A stretch of 64,000 nucleotides of DNA from Sporosarcina thermotolerans (GCF_030067815.1 NZ_CP125968.1:539501-603500), one strand, 5' to 3'; numbered from the stretch's first letter, positions 9,563 to 19,061 are shown. Numbers and translations are program-made. Notes: generated from the sequence alone by a model not told the origin.

Positions 9563-11218
9563 CTTGTTTCCTCCTTTCATCCACTTCTTTCGGCATTGAA
9601 AGCACGAAGCTTGCACCACCGAGGTCCCCTTCTTCCAAATATAGTTCCCCATCTAATCTTTCTACAAGTTGTTTTGTTAGTGATAACCCAAAACCACCAT
9701 GTTCGCCTTCTTTTGAGGTAAAGCCTTGTTCAAAAATCCTGTTCATATACTGTGGAGGAACACCTGCACCGGAATCGTCGATTTCAAAAATAATATCATT
9801 TCCGATATCCGTAAAAAAAATAGCTATTTTACGTTGAGTCGGTGGAACCTTTTTTACAGCATCCATCGCATTATCGATTAAATTTCCGATAGCAGTCAGT
9901 AATGCTTCACTCTGCATTTCATTTAAATAAGTTTCCAGTATACTATCTTCTTGAATTGTAAGTTCTATCCCTAATTCGCTTGCCTGATTGATTTTCCAAG
10001 TAATAGCCCGCTCACCTTCGGGTCTGACACTTTTTGAATGACTAAGCGGATCCAGTTTTTTTGAACCATGCTTTCCTGCTGAATATAGGAAATTGCTTCT
10101 TCTTTTTTATCAAGTTGCAATAGACCAAGAATCGTATAGAGTTTGTTTGAGAATTCATGTGTTTGTGCCCGTAATGCATTTGTATATTGTTTAATCGACC
10201 GTAATTCCTTTGTTAATAAATCAATTTCAGTCTTATTGCGGAATGTGAATACTGTCCCGGACAATGAGTTATTGTCATAGATGGGCATTTTATTGGCAAA
10301 AACAATTGTGTTGCCAATCAATATTTCCTGATCGATTTGATCATTATTATCTCGAAGGAAATTAAGTAAATGCTTTGCAGCTGATAGGTCGTTGATCGAC
10401 ATACCTTCGTAGTTTTTTGAATGAATGACCTGATTGAAAAGTAACCGTTGGGCAGCAAAATTGATCATCGTAATCATGCCGTTTTGATTTACAGCGATAA
10501 TGCCTTCATGAGTGGATTGAAGAATCGCGTCTTTTTGAATTAGCAAATGTGCAATTTCTTCAGGTTCCAGGCCGAATAATACTTTTTTAATATACGATGC
10601 TATAAGAATGGCACCAATTATAGCAACAATGGCGGTGTTTAATAAGACAATCCATAGATGGATATTATAAGACTTTATAATTGATTGGATATCATTCACT
10701 AAAAATCCGACCGATACGACGCCCACAATTTGCCCATCCAAGTACACAGGGACTTTTGCGCGTACTGAGCTGCCTAATGATCCAACAGCTTTTGAGACAT
10801 ACGATTCACCAAAAATCAGCGCCCTCTCATTATCTTCCCCTACCATTTTCTTTCCGATTTTTTCGGGAAGCGGATGTGCGTACCGAATTTCCGAGGTATT
10901 ACCGACGACTATAAACTCAGCCTTTGTTGCTTTTTGAATAGGCGATACAAGGGGATTAATAATGGATGCGGGGTCATTATGCTTAAACGCTTCAGCTAAT
11001 TCCGGGATAAGTGCCACACTTTCCGCTACACCAAGTGCACGATTGCCAACCTGCTCTTCCATCGTGTTGGATATGAAATGGCCGATATAAATTCCGATTC
11101 CTGTAATTATCGCAATGACAAGGACACCTACTAATAAGATCATTCTCATTTTGAAGTTAATAATGAAAGTTGGTTGAAGATGTGGGTTTTCGACCCTTCT
11201 TTTCTGTCTATTCATCAT
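9555..11218 (-). CDS. citS: CitS-type citrate sensor histidine kinase, frameshifted
   Basis: Two membrane helices (residues about 25-47 and 190-212) bracket an extracytoplasmic sensor domain, followed by a PAS domain, an H-box (RAQTHEFSNKLYTI) and an HATPase domain with N box (NLIDNAMDA) and G boxes (DDSGAGV, GGFGLSL). This is the DcuS/CitA/CitS architecture. Start 11218 is preceded by AAGGAG. A frameshift near 9993 is repaired by one A in the AAAA run of GGAAAATC. It forms an operon with the response regulator. Confidence 0.87.
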
Positions 11219-11312
11219 TTCGTCGGCTCCTTATATTTCAGGTGCCTGCGCACCGAACTATTCCGACTATACAACACATTTGCTGGAAAAAGAAATTCAA
11301 AATATATGTACA

Positions 11313-11339
11313 TAAAAAAATGAGAAGCGAATGCCTCCC
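11313..11339 (-). terminator. rho-independent terminator of the EamA gene
   Basis: On the minus strand GGGAGGC-ATTC-GCTTCTC (7-bp stem with G-U pairs) followed by ATTTTTTT, 2 bp after the stop. Confidence 0.75.
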
Positions 11340-11341
11340 AC

Positions 11342-12241
11342 TTATTCTTGCATATATCCAATTTTTTTACGTCTTGATAATTTCATTGAATTGTTCTCGC
11401 TGACAAATGTGGAGCCTAATAGCAAAGCGCCTCCAAGCAATTGAACAACTGTCGTTTGTTCATGCAGGATGACGGCGGAAATCACTAATGATGTAATGGG
11501 ATCTGCATAACTTAAGGCGGCGATACTTTGGCCTTTTAACTTTCTTATGCCGGAAAAGAAAAACAAGTAAGCAAAACCTGTATGTACAACCCCTATGATG
11601 ATGATAAACGGAATTGAAGAACCGGAGACATCCAAAACACCAAATCCCTCAGTGAAAAATACATATGGCATGAGAAGTGTCGTTGCGATTCCAAGTTGTA
11701 TTAATGTCGTTTCAAGCCCATCCATGTTTTTGATGAACTTATTTATAAGCATTAATGAGGCGTAAAATGCCGCAGCGACCAAACCATACCCAATGCCAAT
11801 AAGATCCTCTACTCCAGATGCACTAACTTTCCCGTTTCCAACGATAAATAACATCCCAAGCATGGCAATCGCAATGCAGATTATTTTCTTTGCCGACAGT
11901 TTTTCCTTCAGAACAATCGGAGATAGGATCGTGACAAATACTGGCGCAAAGTAGTAGCTAAGGACAGCGTTCGATATAGTTGTATGCTTGAATGCTTCAA
12001 AAAAGAAAATCCAGTTTACACTTAATGCAATACTTGAAGCTATCAAAAGAACAGCATTCACTTTCACGAATGCCCATGGAATTTTCTTTTTCATTATGAT
12101 TATGACCGTTGTTAAGAATAAGCTGCCAATTAAACCGCGTACTAAGGCTATTTCACTTGAAGATAAATCTATATACTTTACAAATACACCAATCGTACCG
12201 AAGATGATCATTGATAATATAAACTGGAATTTGGATTTCAT
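11342..12241 (-). CDS. EamA/DMT family transporter
   Basis: A 299-residue protein with ten hydrophobic segments in two repeated halves (first EamA repeat about residues 5-138, second about 150-285), the layout of drug/metabolite exporters. Substrate cannot be told from the sequence. It stands alone, with its own terminator, divergent from the amidase gene at 12408. Confidence 0.85.
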   Translation of the reverse strand: MKSKFQFILSMIIFGTIGVFVKYIDLSSSEIALVRGLIGSLFLTTVIIIMKKKIPWAFVKVNAVLLIASSIALSVNWIFFFEAFKHTTISNAVLSYYFAPVFVTILSPIVLKEKLSAKKIICIAIAMLGMLFIVGNGKVSASGVEDLIGIGYGLVAAAFYASLMLINKFIKNMDGLETTLIQLGIATTLLMPYVFFTEGFGVLDVSGSSIPFIIIIGVVHTGFAYLFFFSGIRKLKGQSIAALSYADPITSLVISAVILHEQTTVVQLLGGALLLGSTFVSENNSMKLSRRKKIGYMQE

Positions 12242-12407
12242 ATTCTACTCCTTATGTTCAGTGAAACGGCTTTATACAAATTCATTATATACATGATACT
12301 CTATTACGTATATCACAAAAATCTATAAATTTATAGACCCTTCTATCCCTTAACCAAAATCCAACCTATATATATAGTGAGGAAGACATTTTGAAAGGGG
12401 CATAAGT

Positions 12408-12995
12408 ATGGTGAAAATTGTATTGGATGCGGGACATGGGCTAAATACGCCGGGGAAGCGGTCACCTGACGGGGAAAGGGAATGGTGCTTCAACAACGAA
12501 GTGATCAATGCATGTACTGAGAAGCTTGCTACATATGAAAATGTACAAGTGATGCGCGTAGATGATCCGACCGGAAAAACAGATGTGTCACTTAGGAAAC
12601 GAACGGATCTGGCTAATAGATGGAATGCCGATATCTATGTCGCAGTACATCATAATGCAAATACGGGTAAGTGGGGAAGTTGGACAGGCGTGGAAACATA
12701 TGTAATGGATTCACCAACAGTTGGATCTACATCTTTAAAACTTGCGCGGCTTGTTGGTCCGCAGATTGCAAAAGCGATGGGATTGAAGGATCGTGGGGTG
12801 AAAAGGGCAAACTTTCATGTGCTACGCGAAACGAAAATGCCTGCCATACTGACGGAGGGCGGATTCATGGATTCTCTAATCGATATCAAAGCACTGCGTT
12901 CAAAAGAGAAACTGAAGAAACAAGGAGAGACGTTGGCTGAGGTACTTGCGGTTTATCTCAAACTCCAACCGAAGTTAGAGAAAAAGTTCATTTAA
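12408..12995 (+). CDS. N-acetylmuramoyl-L-alanine amidase (Amidase_3)
   Basis: A 195-residue zinc amidase of the CwlD/LytC catalytic type. Visible ligand and catalytic motifs: DAGHG near residue 8, Glu in GEREWCFN near 24, AVHHNAN near 80, and the catalytic Glu in ILTEGGFMDS near 145. There is no signal peptide and no wall-binding repeat, so it is either an intracellular or lysis-released enzyme (as in phage endolysins) or exported in another way. No phage genes lie nearby. It cuts the bond between muramic acid and the stem peptide. Followed by a strong terminator. Confidence 0.87.
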   Translation: MVKIVLDAGHGLNTPGKRSPDGEREWCFNNEVINACTEKLATYENVQVMRVDDPTGKTDVSLRKRTDLANRWNADIYVAVHHNANTGKWGSWTGVETYVMDSPTVGSTSLKLARLVGPQIAKAMGLKDRGVKRANFHVLRETKMPAILTEGGFMDSLIDIKALRSKEKLKKQGETLAEVLAVYLKLQPKLEKKFI

Positions 12996-13000
12996 AAAGG

Positions 13001-13036
13001 AAGGAGGCGCACTAAATATGCGCCTCCTTTATTTTT
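13001..13036 (+). terminator. rho-independent terminator
   Basis: Perfect 11-bp stem AAGGAGGCGCA / TGCGCCTCCTT with a 7-nt loop and a TATTTTT tail. Confidence 0.9.
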
Positions 13037-13055
13037 AATATATTTTATAAATGTT

Positions 13056-13583
13056 CTACTCTGCTATCGGCATAGTTGAATCGCCAATCGTGCCGGAAAT
13101 GAGTTGTTCAACATGCTTGGAAACCTCATCGGGTGTTGTATCCAATGCCAATGCCAACTCTTTAAACAAGACTTGCCGTATATCCATTAATATTTCTATG
13201 TCCCTTGAGCCTAACTTTTTCCCTTCACTTTCTAATTCCATTTCTTTACGGGTCAATGTGTTTGCCATAGCGGCAATCTTCAAGGGGTTACTTGTTTTTA
13301 AAATTGAGTTGAAGGCCTGGTATCTTGTTGTTGGACGTTCTATCCAATCTCCAGTTGGTTTTGTGAAACACTCCAATATGATCTTTGCTTGTTCCTTAGA
13401 GACAATGTCCTTCAAAGTGGAAAGATCGCTGTCTACTGGGCAATAAATTGTTAATGTAGGCTGATTAACAGGATGCAAAATATAATAGGATTTCGTTATT
13501 TCACCGAATGTCTCTTCAGACATGTCCTTTATCTTACAAACACCATGCGGGCCATATGTGACTAAATCACCGACTTCATACAA
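13056..13583 (-). CDS. CarD family transcriptional regulator
   Basis: About 175 residues. The N-terminal CarD/RID domain (YEVGDLVTYGPHGVCKI) is expected to bind the RNA polymerase beta subunit, and a helical C-terminal DNA-binding part follows. I chose the TTG start at 13583 because AGGAGG lies 8 nt before it; this gives the usual CarD N-terminus. Its promoter (TTGACA-17-TATACT on the minus strand, 13658 to 13630) shares a palindrome with the divergent marR promoter. Confidence 0.87.
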   Translation of the reverse strand: MYEVGDLVTYGPHGVCKIKDMSEETFGEITKSYYILHPVNQPTLTIYCPVDSDLSTLKDIVSKEQAKIILECFTKPTGDWIERPTTRYQAFNSILKTSNPLKIAAMANTLTRKEMELESEGKKLGSRDIEILMDIRQVLFKELALALDTTPDEVSKHVEQLISGTIGDSTMPIAE

Positions 13584-13629
13584 TAGTATTTCCTCCTGTC
13601 TAAGGTAATTGTCAACCAGGTTTACAATA

Positions 13630-13692
13630 AGTATATGCCAAATCATTAAAATTGTCAACTTAGTTGACGTTTAGGTAAACATTTATTATAGT
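13630..13692. promoter_or_regulatory. divergent carD/marR promoters sharing a palindromic operator
   Basis: Minus strand: TTGACA (13658-13653), 17-bp spacer, TATACT (13635-13630) reading into carD. Plus strand: TTGACG (13664-13669), 17-bp spacer, TATAGT (13687-13692) reading into marR. The perfect 15-bp palindrome GTCAACT-T-AGTTGAC (13654-13668) covers both -35 boxes. A MarR dimer bound there would block both promoters. Confidence 0.75.
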
Positions 13693-13721
13693 ACGGGTAT
13701 ATATTTCACGGAGGTAATGAA

Positions 13722-14144
13722 ATGAGTAATAATTCAACTAAGAATGTCTTGGATCTGATGAGAGTGCATTACACGGCATTACGATCATTAGCGGAGCAAC
13801 TCTGGGGGGATGAAAAAGACATTCCTATCACGATTTCGGAGTGGTATATATTATCTTCCATACAGGACGGAAACGACACAATTACAAAGATCTGTTCAAA
13901 ATATGATATGTCGAGACAAGCTGCTCACAAGTTTATTAAAGGGTTAGAGGGGAAGGGCATTGTATCATCAACATTAAGTACAGAGCGTAAGGGAAAGAAG
14001 GTTATTAGCTTAACTGAGTTAGGTATAGATTGCTATACGGAGACAGTTGTTTTGAAAAATAAGATAGATCTACAAATATCTGAGAGGTTAGGCAAGGATA
14101 ATTTCCAACGACTAATAGATCTATTGGACAGAGAGTGGATATGA
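13722..14144 (+). CDS. MarR family transcriptional regulator
   Basis: A 140-residue winged-helix protein: dimerisation helix, then a helix-turn-helix (TKICSKYDMSRQAAHKFIKGLEGKG) and wing (STERKGKKVISLTE). A ribosome site GGAGG precedes ATG 13722. It is divergent from carD with an operator-like palindrome between them, so it probably represses itself and carD. The inducer is unknown. Confidence 0.88.
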   Translation: MSNNSTKNVLDLMRVHYTALRSLAEQLWGDEKDIPITISEWYILSSIQDGNDTITKICSKYDMSRQAAHKFIKGLEGKGIVSSTLSTERKGKKVISLTELGIDCYTETVVLKNKIDLQISERLGKDNFQRLIDLLDREWI

Positions 14145-14172
14145 TGCTATCCAAATATGAATCTATAGTCGT

Positions 14173-14318
14173 TTTGATTTATTCTTAGTTGTGTTACAAT
14201 ATACAGGGTTAAGATTGAATCGGAAAAGGTGTGTTCCTAGGTCTCGCCTTGGCTTGCCGATGCATTATGGGAGCGCGTACATCCTTTCTCAAATCTCAAG
14301 GCATAAAGGAAGGTAAAT
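14173..14318 (+). promoter_or_regulatory. mqo promoter and GC-richer leader
   Basis: TTTGAT (14173-14178), a 16-bp gap and TACAAT (14195-14200) form a plausible promoter. The leader of about 115 nt contains a GC-rich stretch (14230-14285) with short complementary segments and may be structured. It matches no riboswitch I recognise. Confidence 0.4.
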
Positions 14319-15979
14319 ATGAGTAACAGACAAAATACTACAGACGTTATCTTAATTGGCGCCGGAATCATGAGTGCAACTTTGGGGACTTTGTTGAAAG
14401 AACTAACACCAGATTGGAAGATTAAAGTGTTTGAGAAACTCTCAAATGCAGGCGAGGAAAGCTCAAACGAGTGGAATAACGCGGGCACGGGCCACGCTGC
14501 ATTATGTGAGCTGAACTATACCGTTGAGAAATCCGATGGATCCCTTGACATCAGTAAGGCGATAAAGGTCAATGAACAGTTTCAACTTTCAAGACAATTT
14601 TGGTCTTATCTTGTAAATAATAATTTGATAAACAATCCTGAGGAATTCATCATGCCATTGCCCCATATGAGTTATGTACGTGGGGAAGAGAATGTGAAAT
14701 TCTTGAAAAAACGTCATGATGCACTATCCAATAACCCCTTATTCAAAGGGATGGAATACTCTGAAGACCCTGAGACTCTTAAAGAGTGGCTTCCGTTAAT
14801 GATGAAGGGGCGGAATGTAAAGGAACCGATTGCGGCAACAAAAATCGATTCCGGAACAGACGTCAACTTTGGTGCTTTAACGCGTATGCTATCGACCATT
14901 TGAAGGGCAACAACGTTGAAATTCATTACCAACACAATGTAACTACCATAAAACGTACAAGCGATGGTCTATGGGAATTAAAAATTAAGAATCTAAATAG
15001 TGGTGCAGTGGAAGTCCATAAAGCGAAATTTGTCTTTATCGGTGCTGGCGGCGGTAGTTTGCATTTATTGCAAAAATCCGGTATTCCAGAAGGAAAACAT
15101 ATTGGCGGCTTCCCGGTTAGCGGATTATTCATGGTCTGTAAAAACCCTGAAGTGGTTGAGCAGCATCATGCGAAAGTATACGGGAAAGCATCGGTTGGTG
15201 CACCACCTATGTCAGTTCCGCATTTGGATACGAGATATATCGACAATAAAAAATCATTGCTTTTTGGTCCGTTCGCAGGCTTCTCTCCGAAGTTCCTAAA
15301 AACGGGTTCGAATTTGGATTTGATCACATCCGTTAAGCCGTATAACGTATTCACAATGTTAGCCGCGGGTGCAAAAGAAATGTCATTGACTAAATACCTC
15401 ATTCAGCAGCTGATGTTATCGAAAGAACAGCGTATGGAAGAATTACGTGATTTTGTTCCTGAAGCGAAGAGCGAAGATTGGGATATGGTAGTCGCCGGTC
15501 AACGTGTACAAGTTATTAAAGATACTGAGGCTGGCGGCAAAGGTACACTCCAATTCGGAACGGAAGTTGTAACTGGAGCCAGTGGTTCAATCGCTGCACT
15601 ATTAGGTGCTTCGCCTGGAGCTTCAACTGCCGTTCACGTAATGCTTGAAATTTTGAATAGATGTTTCCCGCAGCAAATGAAAGAATGGGAACCGAAAGTT
15701 AAAGAAATGATTCCTTCCTATGGCGTTTCGCTTGTGGAAAATCCTGAATTACTCCAAGAAATCCATACTTCAACTGCACAGGCGCTTGGTCTAGTAACTG
15801 AACAGCCGGTAGAGGAAGAGTCTGTGGACGTTGTTGAACCAGAGGCGACTGCTGAAGAGGATTCGCTAATTGTTGATACGGGAGACACGGAGAACGACGA
15901 GACATTGGGAGTAGATAGAGAAGTTCCGAATGTGGATGCCAACTTGGTAGTGGAAGAAGATCCAAAGAAAGAAGATTAA
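14319..15979 (+). CDS. mqo: malate:quinone oxidoreductase, frameshifted
   Basis: A peripheral membrane FAD enzyme that oxidises malate to oxaloacetate and reduces quinone. The N-terminal FAD-binding motif [35 protein letters not shown], and the C-terminal [12 protein letters not shown] are diagnostic for Mqo. A frameshift near 14884 (ACGCGTATGC) is repaired by one T. After the normal family end (about QALGL, near 15792) there is an unusual tail of roughly 60 residues, very rich in Glu, Asp and Val. The stop is followed by a strong terminator. Confidence 0.9.
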
Positions 15980-15988
15980 ATGAATGTT

Positions 15989-16022
15989 AAAAGCTGACGG
16001 GCTCTTGCTCCGTCAGCTTTTT
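15989..16022 (+). terminator. rho-independent terminator of mqo
   Basis: Stem AAAGCTGACGG / CCGTCAGCTTT with loop GCTCTTGCT and a T-run. Confidence 0.9.
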
Positions 16023-16027
16023 GTTCG

Positions 16028-16145
16028 TCTAGGCTACGGGGGCGCTAGCCCCTCGAGACGCTTCAGACTTGAAGCAAAAGGCAAAAAGCACCTTTTGTTC
16101 AAGTCTTCCAGCGCTTGTCGGGGCTAAGCAGGCGCCCTGCGCTTT
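16028..16145. repeat. long imperfect hairpin repeat element
   Basis: A roughly 110-bp imperfect palindrome. GGCGC, TAGCCCC, AGACTTGAA and CAAAAGG on the left pair in order with CCTTTTG, TTCAAGTCT, GGGGCTA and GCGCC on the right. From memory, the segments around TAGCCCCTCGAG and GCGCTTGTCGGGGCT resemble an abundant intergenic repeat of Bacillaceae genomes. It lies between convergent mqo and an acetyltransferase gene. Confidence 0.65.
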
Positions 16146-16150
16146 TGTTT

Positions 16151-16594
16151 CTAAAACGTATACCGGGCGACTTGCTCTCCGTCAATTATGAACCCGTCAA
16201 CTTCATGGAATCCCATTTTTTCATAAATCCGTTTTGCATGTTCATTAGCCGGTTCGTACGATAGCGTAATGGTTTGGTGACAGTCCTCTTTTCTTTCCTG
16301 AATATCATCAATAACAAGTTGAATCGCTTTTTTCCCGTACCCTCTGCCTTGGTGGTTTTGGTCAATCATCATCCGATAAATCCAGTATTCATGATCATCA
16401 TCGTCTATTCCATATAGTGCAAAGCCGACCATTTCCTCACCATGATAAATTCCCTTCGCTGTAAAATTTTCAAGAAAATTCAACTGGGCCAACGATACAA
16501 CGTTTGACGCCACGAAATTTACTTGATCCTCCCGAACACGGAGTGAAGTAGCCTTATACCAATTTTCTTTTGTTATCGCCTGTAGATGCAACAT
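16151..16594 (-). CDS. GNAT acetyltransferase, diamine/spermidine type
   Basis: A 147-residue single GNAT domain. The acetyl-CoA loop is seen as NHQGRGYGKKAI, the conserved core strand as YWIYRMMID, and the terminal NEHAKRIYEKMGF motif is present. The opening LQAITKENWYKA and the EEMVGFALYGIDDD stretch resemble BltD/PaiA/SpeG-type polyamine acetyltransferases of Bacillales. The substrate is inferred, not proven. It is a single gene convergent with mqo. Confidence 0.75.
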   Translation of the reverse strand: MLHLQAITKENWYKATSLRVREDQVNFVASNVVSLAQLNFLENFTAKGIYHGEEMVGFALYGIDDDDHEYWIYRMMIDQNHQGRGYGKKAIQLVIDDIQERKEDCHQTITLSYEPANEHAKRIYEKMGFHEVDGFIIDGEQVARYTF

Positions 16595-16725
16595 AATTCA
16601 TCTCTCCCTTGAGGTAAATTATACAAAGAGAAATATAGACGTGGATAGACCTGTAAAAAATAATTATTAATGTTATAATAGTTAACGTCGCAATCACCCT
16701 TCAAATTATAGAAAGGGATTTTTTT

Positions 16726-17475
16726 ATGATTATATTACATAATGTCAGCAAGAATTTTGGGCAGTTTAAAGCCGTTAAATCTGTTTCTTTGTCGGTTAAA
16801 AATGGTGAGATTCATGGCATCATCGGAGCAAGTGGAGCCGGGAAGTCAACTTTGCTACGACTCATGAATTTACTGGAAATCCCGGATGCAGGCGACGTGG
16901 ATATAAACGGTAAAAAATTAACAAGAATGCGTGGTAAGGATCTTCGGCAAGCACGAAAGTCGATTGGGATGATCTTTCAACATTTTAATTTGGTCGCAAA
17001 TAAAACGGTATATGAAAATGTAGCGATGCCGTTGAAGTTGTCGAAGTTTCCAAGGCGAGAACGTAAGAATCGTGTGATGGAGTGTCTGCAGTTTGTTGGG
17101 CTGGAACGTTTCATGGACAAGTATCCCGCACAACTGAGTGGGGGACAAAAACAGCGTGTAGCAATCGCAAGGGCACTCGCGAATAACCCTCAAGTATTAT
17201 TATGTGATGAACCAACGTCGTCACTTGATCCAAATACGACTGCTGAAGTCCTGAGTGTCTTGGAAAATGTGAATAAAAGTCTTGGTGTCACAATTGTAAT
17301 TGTCAGTCATGAGATGGACGTGATCAAAAGCATTTGCAATCGCGTAACCGTCATGTCTGATGGTGAAGTTTACAACACTGTTTCGATAGAGCCAAAAGGG
17401 ATTCGTGTCATAGACAGCAATCCTCAGAATTTTGTGGAGCAATTGACGAAGGATGGTGAAATTGGCCATGCCTGA
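16726..17475 (+). CDS. metN: methionine ABC importer ATPase, lacking the NIL domain
   Basis: ABC ATPase with Walker A GASGAGKST, Q-loop FQHF, signature LSGGQKQR, Walker B VLLCDEPTS and H-switch VSHE. It is followed directly by a MetI-type permease and a MetQ-type lipoprotein, which fixes its role in D/L-methionine uptake. At 249 residues it is about 90 shorter than typical MetN: only a short tail follows the nucleotide-binding domain, so the regulatory C-terminal NIL domain is absent. A TATAAT at 16674-16679 lies upstream; no SAM riboswitch is visible in the short leader. Confidence 0.85.
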   Translation: MIILHNVSKNFGQFKAVKSVSLSVKNGEIHGIIGASGAGKSTLLRLMNLLEIPDAGDVDINGKKLTRMRGKDLRQARKSIGMIFQHFNLVANKTVYENVAMPLKLSKFPRRERKNRVMECLQFVGLERFMDKYPAQLSGGQKQRVAIARALANNPQVLLCDEPTSSLDPNTTAEVLSVLENVNKSLGVTIVIVSHEMDVIKSICNRVTVMSDGEVYNTVSIEPKGIRVIDSNPQNFVEQLTKDGEIGHA

Positions 17476-18130
17476 GATTTTGATTCAATATGAAGCTGAA
17501 ATATGGCAGTCCATTGGGGAAACCTTTATTATGGTAGGGGTTTCAATCTTAGCTGCAATCCTTGTTGGTCTTCCTGTAGGTACGTTGCTTTACCTTTGTA
17601 GGAAGGGACAACTTTATGAGAATCGGTTCATCTTTTCTATATTGAATTTATTGGTGAACGTCACCCGTTCATTTCCGTTTTTATTGTTGGTTGTTTTTTT
17701 ACTCCCGTTTACGAGAATGGTCATCGGGACAGCTATTGGTACAGCCGCTGCGACGGTGCCACTATCCATCATCGCCATCGCTCATTATTCGCGCTTAGTC
17801 GAACAATCCTTATTGGATGTACCGAGAGGCGTCATGGAGGCGGCTGTTTCAATGGGTGCTTCAGTAAGGCAAATCATTTTTAAATTCTTGTACGTCGAAG
17901 CCAGATCTGGCCTCGTCCTTGGATTGACAACGTCGATTATCAGTTTTATATCCTATTCGACAATCATGGGTGTTGTCGGAGGCGGTGGTATTGGGGACTT
18001 TGCCATTCGGTACGGTTACCAACAATTCAAAGATGATTTAATGATGTACATGATAATCATTATGGTCATACTGGTACAGCTCATCCAATTTACGGGGACA
18101 ACTGTATCAAGAATGATAGATAAAAGATAA
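17468..18130 (+). CDS. metI: methionine ABC importer permease
   Basis: About 220 residues with five membrane helices and the ABC permease EAA-type loop (RGVMEAAVSMGAS). Start 17468 has AAGGATGG upstream and overlaps the metN stop by 8 bp; an ATG at 17453 is possible but is placed too close to its ribosome site. It pairs with the ATPase and the binding lipoprotein downstream. Confidence 0.87.
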   Translation: MPEILIQYEAEIWQSIGETFIMVGVSILAAILVGLPVGTLLYLCRKGQLYENRFIFSILNLLVNVTRSFPFLLLVVFLLPFTRMVIGTAIGTAAATVPLSIIAIAHYSRLVEQSLLDVPRGVMEAAVSMGASVRQIIFKFLYVEARSGLVLGLTTSIISFISYSTIMGVVGGGGIGDFAIRYGYQQFKDDLMMYMIIIMVILVQLIQFTGTTVSRMIDKR

Positions 18131-18146
18131 TAGTGGGAGGAACAAC

Positions 18147-18977
18147 ATGAAGAAACTACTTGTGCTAACGGCAATGTTACTTGTCCTATTAGCGGGTTGT
18201 GGCAGCAAGGATAAGGAAGCAGAAAAACCTGCAAATGTACAAAAAGAAGAGGAAAAAGTGACGTTGAAAGTCGCTTCCCTAATTCCACCGATGACGGAAA
18301 TTCTTGAGCTTGTAAAACCGAAGCTTGCTGAAGAAGGGATCGAACTGGAAATGGTTGTATTAGGCGATAACGTACAGCCGAATACTGCGCTTGCCGCAAA
18401 AGAAGTGGACGCGAACTTCTTCCAACACGTTCCATACATGGAGCAATTCAATGCGAATAACAATGCAAATTTAGTTCCGATCACTCCAATCTATTTCGCA
18501 AACTACGGAGTATACTCGAAAGACTATAAATCAATCGATGAAATGCCTGAAGGTGCTGTAATTGCAATGGCAAATGATGTATCCAACATCGACCGCTCAT
18601 TGTCATTACTGGCACAACATGGAGTCATCGAGTTAGGTGAAAAAACAGATACGTACTATACAAAAGCAAATATTGTCGACAATCCGAAAAACTTCAAGTT
18701 CGAAGAAGTCGATTTACTGATGCTTGCGCGTATGTATGATGACGCGGATGCGGTCGTTATGACACCTGCTTACGCAGCACCGCTTGGCTTGACTCCGAAA
18801 AGCGATGCACTGTTAACGGAAGGCATTGACAATGAATTCGCGATTACATTAATCGCTCGTGAAGACAATAAAGACTGGGAGCCGATTCGAAAATTGGCAA
18901 AAGCAATGACAAGCCCAGAAGTCAAAAAGTTCTTGCAAGAGAACTACGACGAAACTGCAATTCCAGCGTTTGAATAA
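18147..18977 (+). CDS. metQ: methionine-binding lipoprotein MetQ
   Basis: A 276-residue NlpA/MetQ family substrate-binding lipoprotein. The signal peptide ends in the lipobox LLAGC with Cys18 as the lipid site. The mature part carries the typical FFQHVPYMEQFN and ANDVSNIDRSL segments that line the methionine pocket. It starts 16 bp after metI with GGGAGG before the ATG and ends in a strong terminator, closing a metNIQ operon. Confidence 0.92.
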   Translation: MKKLLVLTAMLLVLLAGCGSKDKEAEKPANVQKEEEKVTLKVASLIPPMTEILELVKPKLAEEGIELEMVVLGDNVQPNTALAAKEVDANFFQHVPYMEQFNANNNANLVPITPIYFANYGVYSKDYKSIDEMPEGAVIAMANDVSNIDRSLSLLAQHGVIELGEKTDTYYTKANIVDNPKNFKFEEVDLLMLARMYDDADAVVMTPAYAAPLGLTPKSDALLTEGIDNEFAITLIAREDNKDWEPIRKLAKAMTSPEVKKFLQENYDETAIPAFE

Positions 18978-18989
18978 AATAGTATGATC

Positions 18990-19027
18990 GCCATTCAAGT
19001 TGTTTTGTTCAACTTGAATGGCTTTTT
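18990..19027 (+). terminator. rho-independent terminator of metNIQ
   Basis: Stem GCCATTCAAGTTG / CAACTTGAATGGC followed by TTTTTT. Confidence 0.92.
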
Positions 19028-19061
19028 TATGTGAAATTCCTTACCGAGTGTGTCGGCAAAA

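Noticed and set aside
12408-12995. Prophage remnant (endolysin-like amidase)
   Set aside because: No holin, portal, capsid, integrase or attachment site is visible nearby; a host amidase is equally likely.
16595-16725. SAM riboswitch before metNIQ
   Set aside because: The leader after the TATAAT at 16674 is only about 45 nt, too short for a SAM riboswitch and terminator.
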